Source of the DNA: Bryobacterales bacterium
GTDB taxonomy: Bacteria > Acidobacteriota > Terriglobia > Bryobacterales > Bryobacteraceae
Assembly (NCBI GenBank): GCA_020851555.1
Contig: JADZCM010000012.1
Span: forward strand, 1-64,000
Length of the DNA stretch: 64,000 bases
Reading direction: 5' to 3'
A program made the position numbers and the translations under genes. The notes under the pieces were generated by a model, which was given only the letters and a program-made list of their open reading frames with translations, was not told the origin of the DNA and made no database searches. This document shows, piece by piece, positions 62,412 through 64,000 of the stretch. Position 1 is the stretch's first letter. Each line of letters begins with the position of its first letter.

Positions 62412-62560
62412 GCGGAGCGCTTGAGCGCGATCCACGTTTTGACTGCCATCGCTGCCAGCAGGAGCCACACCAGGTCCCTGGGCAGGCGGTTGAGCGTGAC
62501 CGCCGCCGCCAGCCCCAGAAGCCCGTAGCAGGAGAGCGCCGCCAGAAACCGGTGATTCAT
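62408..62560 (-). CDS. Small hypothetical membrane protein
   Basis: 50 aa: MNHRFLAALSCYGLLGLAA forms one helix, and DLVWLLLAAMAVKTWIA a second, with a basic C-terminus. Two-helix topology and a plausible start suggest a real small membrane protein, but there is no recognised homology and no clear ribosome binding site. Convergent with the patatin-like gene. Confidence 0.45.
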   Translation of the reverse strand: MNHRFLAALSCYGLLGLAAAVTLNRLPRDLVWLLLAAMAVKTWIALKRSA

Positions 62561-62682
62561 CCCGAAGGCCGATTGTCGCAGAAAACAAATCCGGAAACCG
62601 CGGCCCGCGGCGGCGGCGTCTCTGAATTGAGTACGGCGCGGGCGTCCGGTTCGCCCGGTCCAACCGGATCTCACGCGTCCGA

Positions 62683-62688
62683 TATAAT
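62683..62688 (+). promoter_or_regulatory. -10 element TATAAT of the outer-membrane protein gene
   Basis: A perfect TATAAT lies 46 bp before the TTG start of the next gene. The -35 at 17-18 bp is poor (CCAACC). Confidence 0.55.
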
Positions 62689-62733
62689 CAAGGCTTGGCG
62701 TTCCGTTCCGGCGCCGTGTCCCGAGGTGATCCT

Positions 62734-63546
62734 TTGAAGGCTATTGTCGTGTTCGGCGTCATGCTGGCGGTCTGCGCTTCCCTGCCGGCTCAGCCGCAAG
62801 ACGCGCCGGTTCCGGCGGCTGGCGCCAGGTCAGCGCAGGCAGCGCCCGCGGAAGAAGAAGAACCGGAGCGGGAGCCCGTCTACGTCCGGTTATTTTCCGT
62901 CGGCCTGACCGGCAGCGCTCACGCCCTCATGCTGCTGCGTGGCGGCCGTTTGGAAAACGAGACCGCCAACCCTCCCCTCTTCACGAAGTTCGAAACCAAT
63001 ACGAAGAAACACTACACGGCGGGGGGCATCACGATGCAACTGGCGGTTCTCGAACGCTGGACCCTTGCCGTGAGCGGCCTTGCCCGCACCGCGGAATACG
63101 AATCGTTCAAGACGTTCCTGGCGGGGATCGACAACCCGAAGACGGTCGTGGACGAGCGGGTTTCCACGGGCATCACGGAGAAGACCAAGGCCCGTTACCT
63201 CGACTTCCCCGTGCTTTTGCGCCGGTACAACATCGGGCGGCACGAGTACGGGCATCGCTGGTTCATCCAGGGCGGGCCGTCGCTCCGGTACGTCGGCAAG
63301 ATCCGCACCGAGCGCGAACTCAGCGACAAGGACGGGAAGAAGACCACGGAGACTCACCCGGTGGCCGGACATCGGAAGAGCCTCCTGGGCGTAACCGCCG
63401 GCTTCGGCGGCCAGTTCATCGATCCGGTGGGGCTGCGCGTGATCCCGGAGGTGCGCTACACGCGCTGGTTCGGCGCCACCTTCGACTCGCCGCCCACCCG
63501 TTCCCGCCGCGACCAACTGGAGTTCATGATCTCCTTCAGCTTCTGA
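62734..63546 (+). CDS. Probable outer-membrane beta-barrel protein
   Basis: 270 aa from a TTG start with GAGGTGA a few bases upstream. Signal peptide (about 1-20), an acidic Ala/Pro-rich linker (EEEEPEREPVY), then alternating amphipathic strands with many aromatic and Gly residues, ending in EFMISFSF: a terminal Phe is the usual BamA recognition signal. Looks like a small PorT-type or OmpW-like barrel. Function unknown. An upstream in-frame ATG exists but would place an unlikely hydrophilic lead before the signal peptide. Confidence 0.7.
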   Translation: MKAIVVFGVMLAVCASLPAQPQDAPVPAAGARSAQAAPAEEEEPEREPVYVRLFSVGLTGSAHALMLLRGGRLENETANPPLFTKFETNTKKHYTAGGITMQLAVLERWTLAVSGLARTAEYESFKTFLAGIDNPKTVVDERVSTGITEKTKARYLDFPVLLRRYNIGRHEYGHRWFIQGGPSLRYVGKIRTERELSDKDGKKTTETHPVAGHRKSLLGVTAGFGGQFIDPVGLRVIPEVRYTRWFGATFDSPPTRSRRDQLEFMISFSF

Positions 63547-63579
63547 GCGCCCCGCGGCGCCGTTTGATACCGTGTCCCC

Positions 63580-64000
63580 ATGAGGACGGACTTCGTCCTT
63601 TTCGGGCCGGCTCATCTTGCCATTCTGGCGGCGATTCCCTGCCTTTCGGCGGTCCTGGCGCGCCTGGCCCGGGGAGGGGGGCGTGGCATCCGGATCTGCC
63701 TGGGCGTCCTGCTGGGGCTGAACGAACTCATCTGGTACGGATACAGGCTGCGCACGGAGGGAGTCCGGCTGCCGGAGGGCCTGCCGCTGCAACTGTGCGA
63801 CCTGGCGCTGTGGCTCACCGTGGCGGCGTTGATCACCTTGAAGCCATGGGCTTGCGAGGCCGCTTACTTCCTCGGGCTGGGGGGCAGCGGCATGGCGGTG
63901 CTGACGCCGGATCTCTGGGCGCCGTCGTGGTCCTATCCGACCTGGTATTTCTTCCTGGCCCACGGCGGCGTCGCGACCGCTGCGCTTTTTCTGGCTTGGG
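63580..64000 (+). CDS. TIGR02206/YwaF-like integral membrane protein (cut by window edge)
   Basis: 140 codons are open to the edge of the window; the 3' end is missing. MRTDFVLFGPAHLAILAAIPC begins the first helix, and the conserved LPLQLCDLALWLTVAAL follows, typical of the TIGR02206 (YwaF) family of about 230-residue membrane proteins. The family's role is not established. It lies 33 bp after the outer-membrane protein gene. Confidence 0.8.
   Translation, partial: MRTDFVLFGPAHLAILAAIPCLSAVLARLARGGGRGIRICLGVLLGLNELIWYGYRLRTEGVRLPEGLPLQLCDLALWLTVAALITLKPWACEAAYFLGLGGSGMAVLTPDLWAPSWSYPTWYFFLAHGGVATAALFLAW

Overview
The window is a GC-rich chromosomal segment of a Gram-negative bacterium. It encodes a TonB-dependent receptor with an N-terminal carboxypeptidase-regulatory domain, many Tat-exported sugar enzymes (Gfo/Idh/MocA, mannonate-dehydratase-like, SMP-30, ThuA), a GH2 glycosidase and a probable selenoprotein. 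This mix resembles soil Acidobacteriota of the Bryobacter/Solibacter type. That placement is an inference from gene content; no rRNA gene is present.

Layout. 1-1.2 kb: C-terminal remnant of an AIPR-type abortive-infection protein and gene-poor repeats, ending at tRNA-Phe (looks like an island edge). 1.2-11.1 kb: class I fumarase with an upstream HlyD-type adaptor, a lamin-tail-like membrane protein, an S41 protease homologue lacking its catalytic dyad, FmdB zinc ribbon, PAP2 phosphatase, LarE and gyrA (TTG start). 11.3-18.5 kb: a peroxiredoxin whose peroxidatic residue is encoded by in-frame TGA (probable selenocysteine, with a SECIS-like hairpin), exported nucleoside hydrolase, PilZ protein, degenerate M48-like secreted protein, octaheme cytochrome c, CPBP-like membrane protein, C_GCAxxG_C_C redox protein and an MBL hydrolase. 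18.7-21.6 kb: GH2 glycosidase with a discoidin-like domain.

21.7-32.3 kb is a coherent cytochrome/heme block on the + strand: ccmE, ccmF, a CcmI-like zinc-ribbon protein, a secreted membrane-anchored protein, ccmA, ccmB, ccmC, ccmD, then a CcsA/HemX-like protein, hemA, hemC and hemD. Many of these genes overlap or nearly touch. CcmE has the CxxxY form instead of the heme-binding His, and no ccmG or ccmH is present, as in the reduced Ccm systems known from some anaerobes. The octaheme cytochrome 5 kb upstream is an obvious client.

32.4-46.2 kb holds a TonB receptor with a Tat-exported mannonate-dehydratase-like protein, ribD-ribE, an ABC-2 permease with a sulfatase homologue lacking its formylglycine site, a PP2C phosphatase, ThuA-like and Gfo/Idh/MocA proteins and an SMP-30 lactonase. 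46.5-64 kb holds a beta-helix/CAP/dockerin mosaic protein, tRNA-Ser, two SDRs, a cyclophilin-like protein, an uncharacterised protein with a PD-(D/E)XK site, MFS plus old-yellow-enzyme genes, an ABC exporter pair, an HDOD protein, an orphan hydrogenase-maturation protease, a 1036-aa patatin-like protein, an outer-membrane barrel candidate and a TIGR02206-like membrane protein cut by the right edge.

The strongest finding is the selenoprotein peroxiredoxin at 11306-11845. No CRISPR array, IS element or transposase was recognised.
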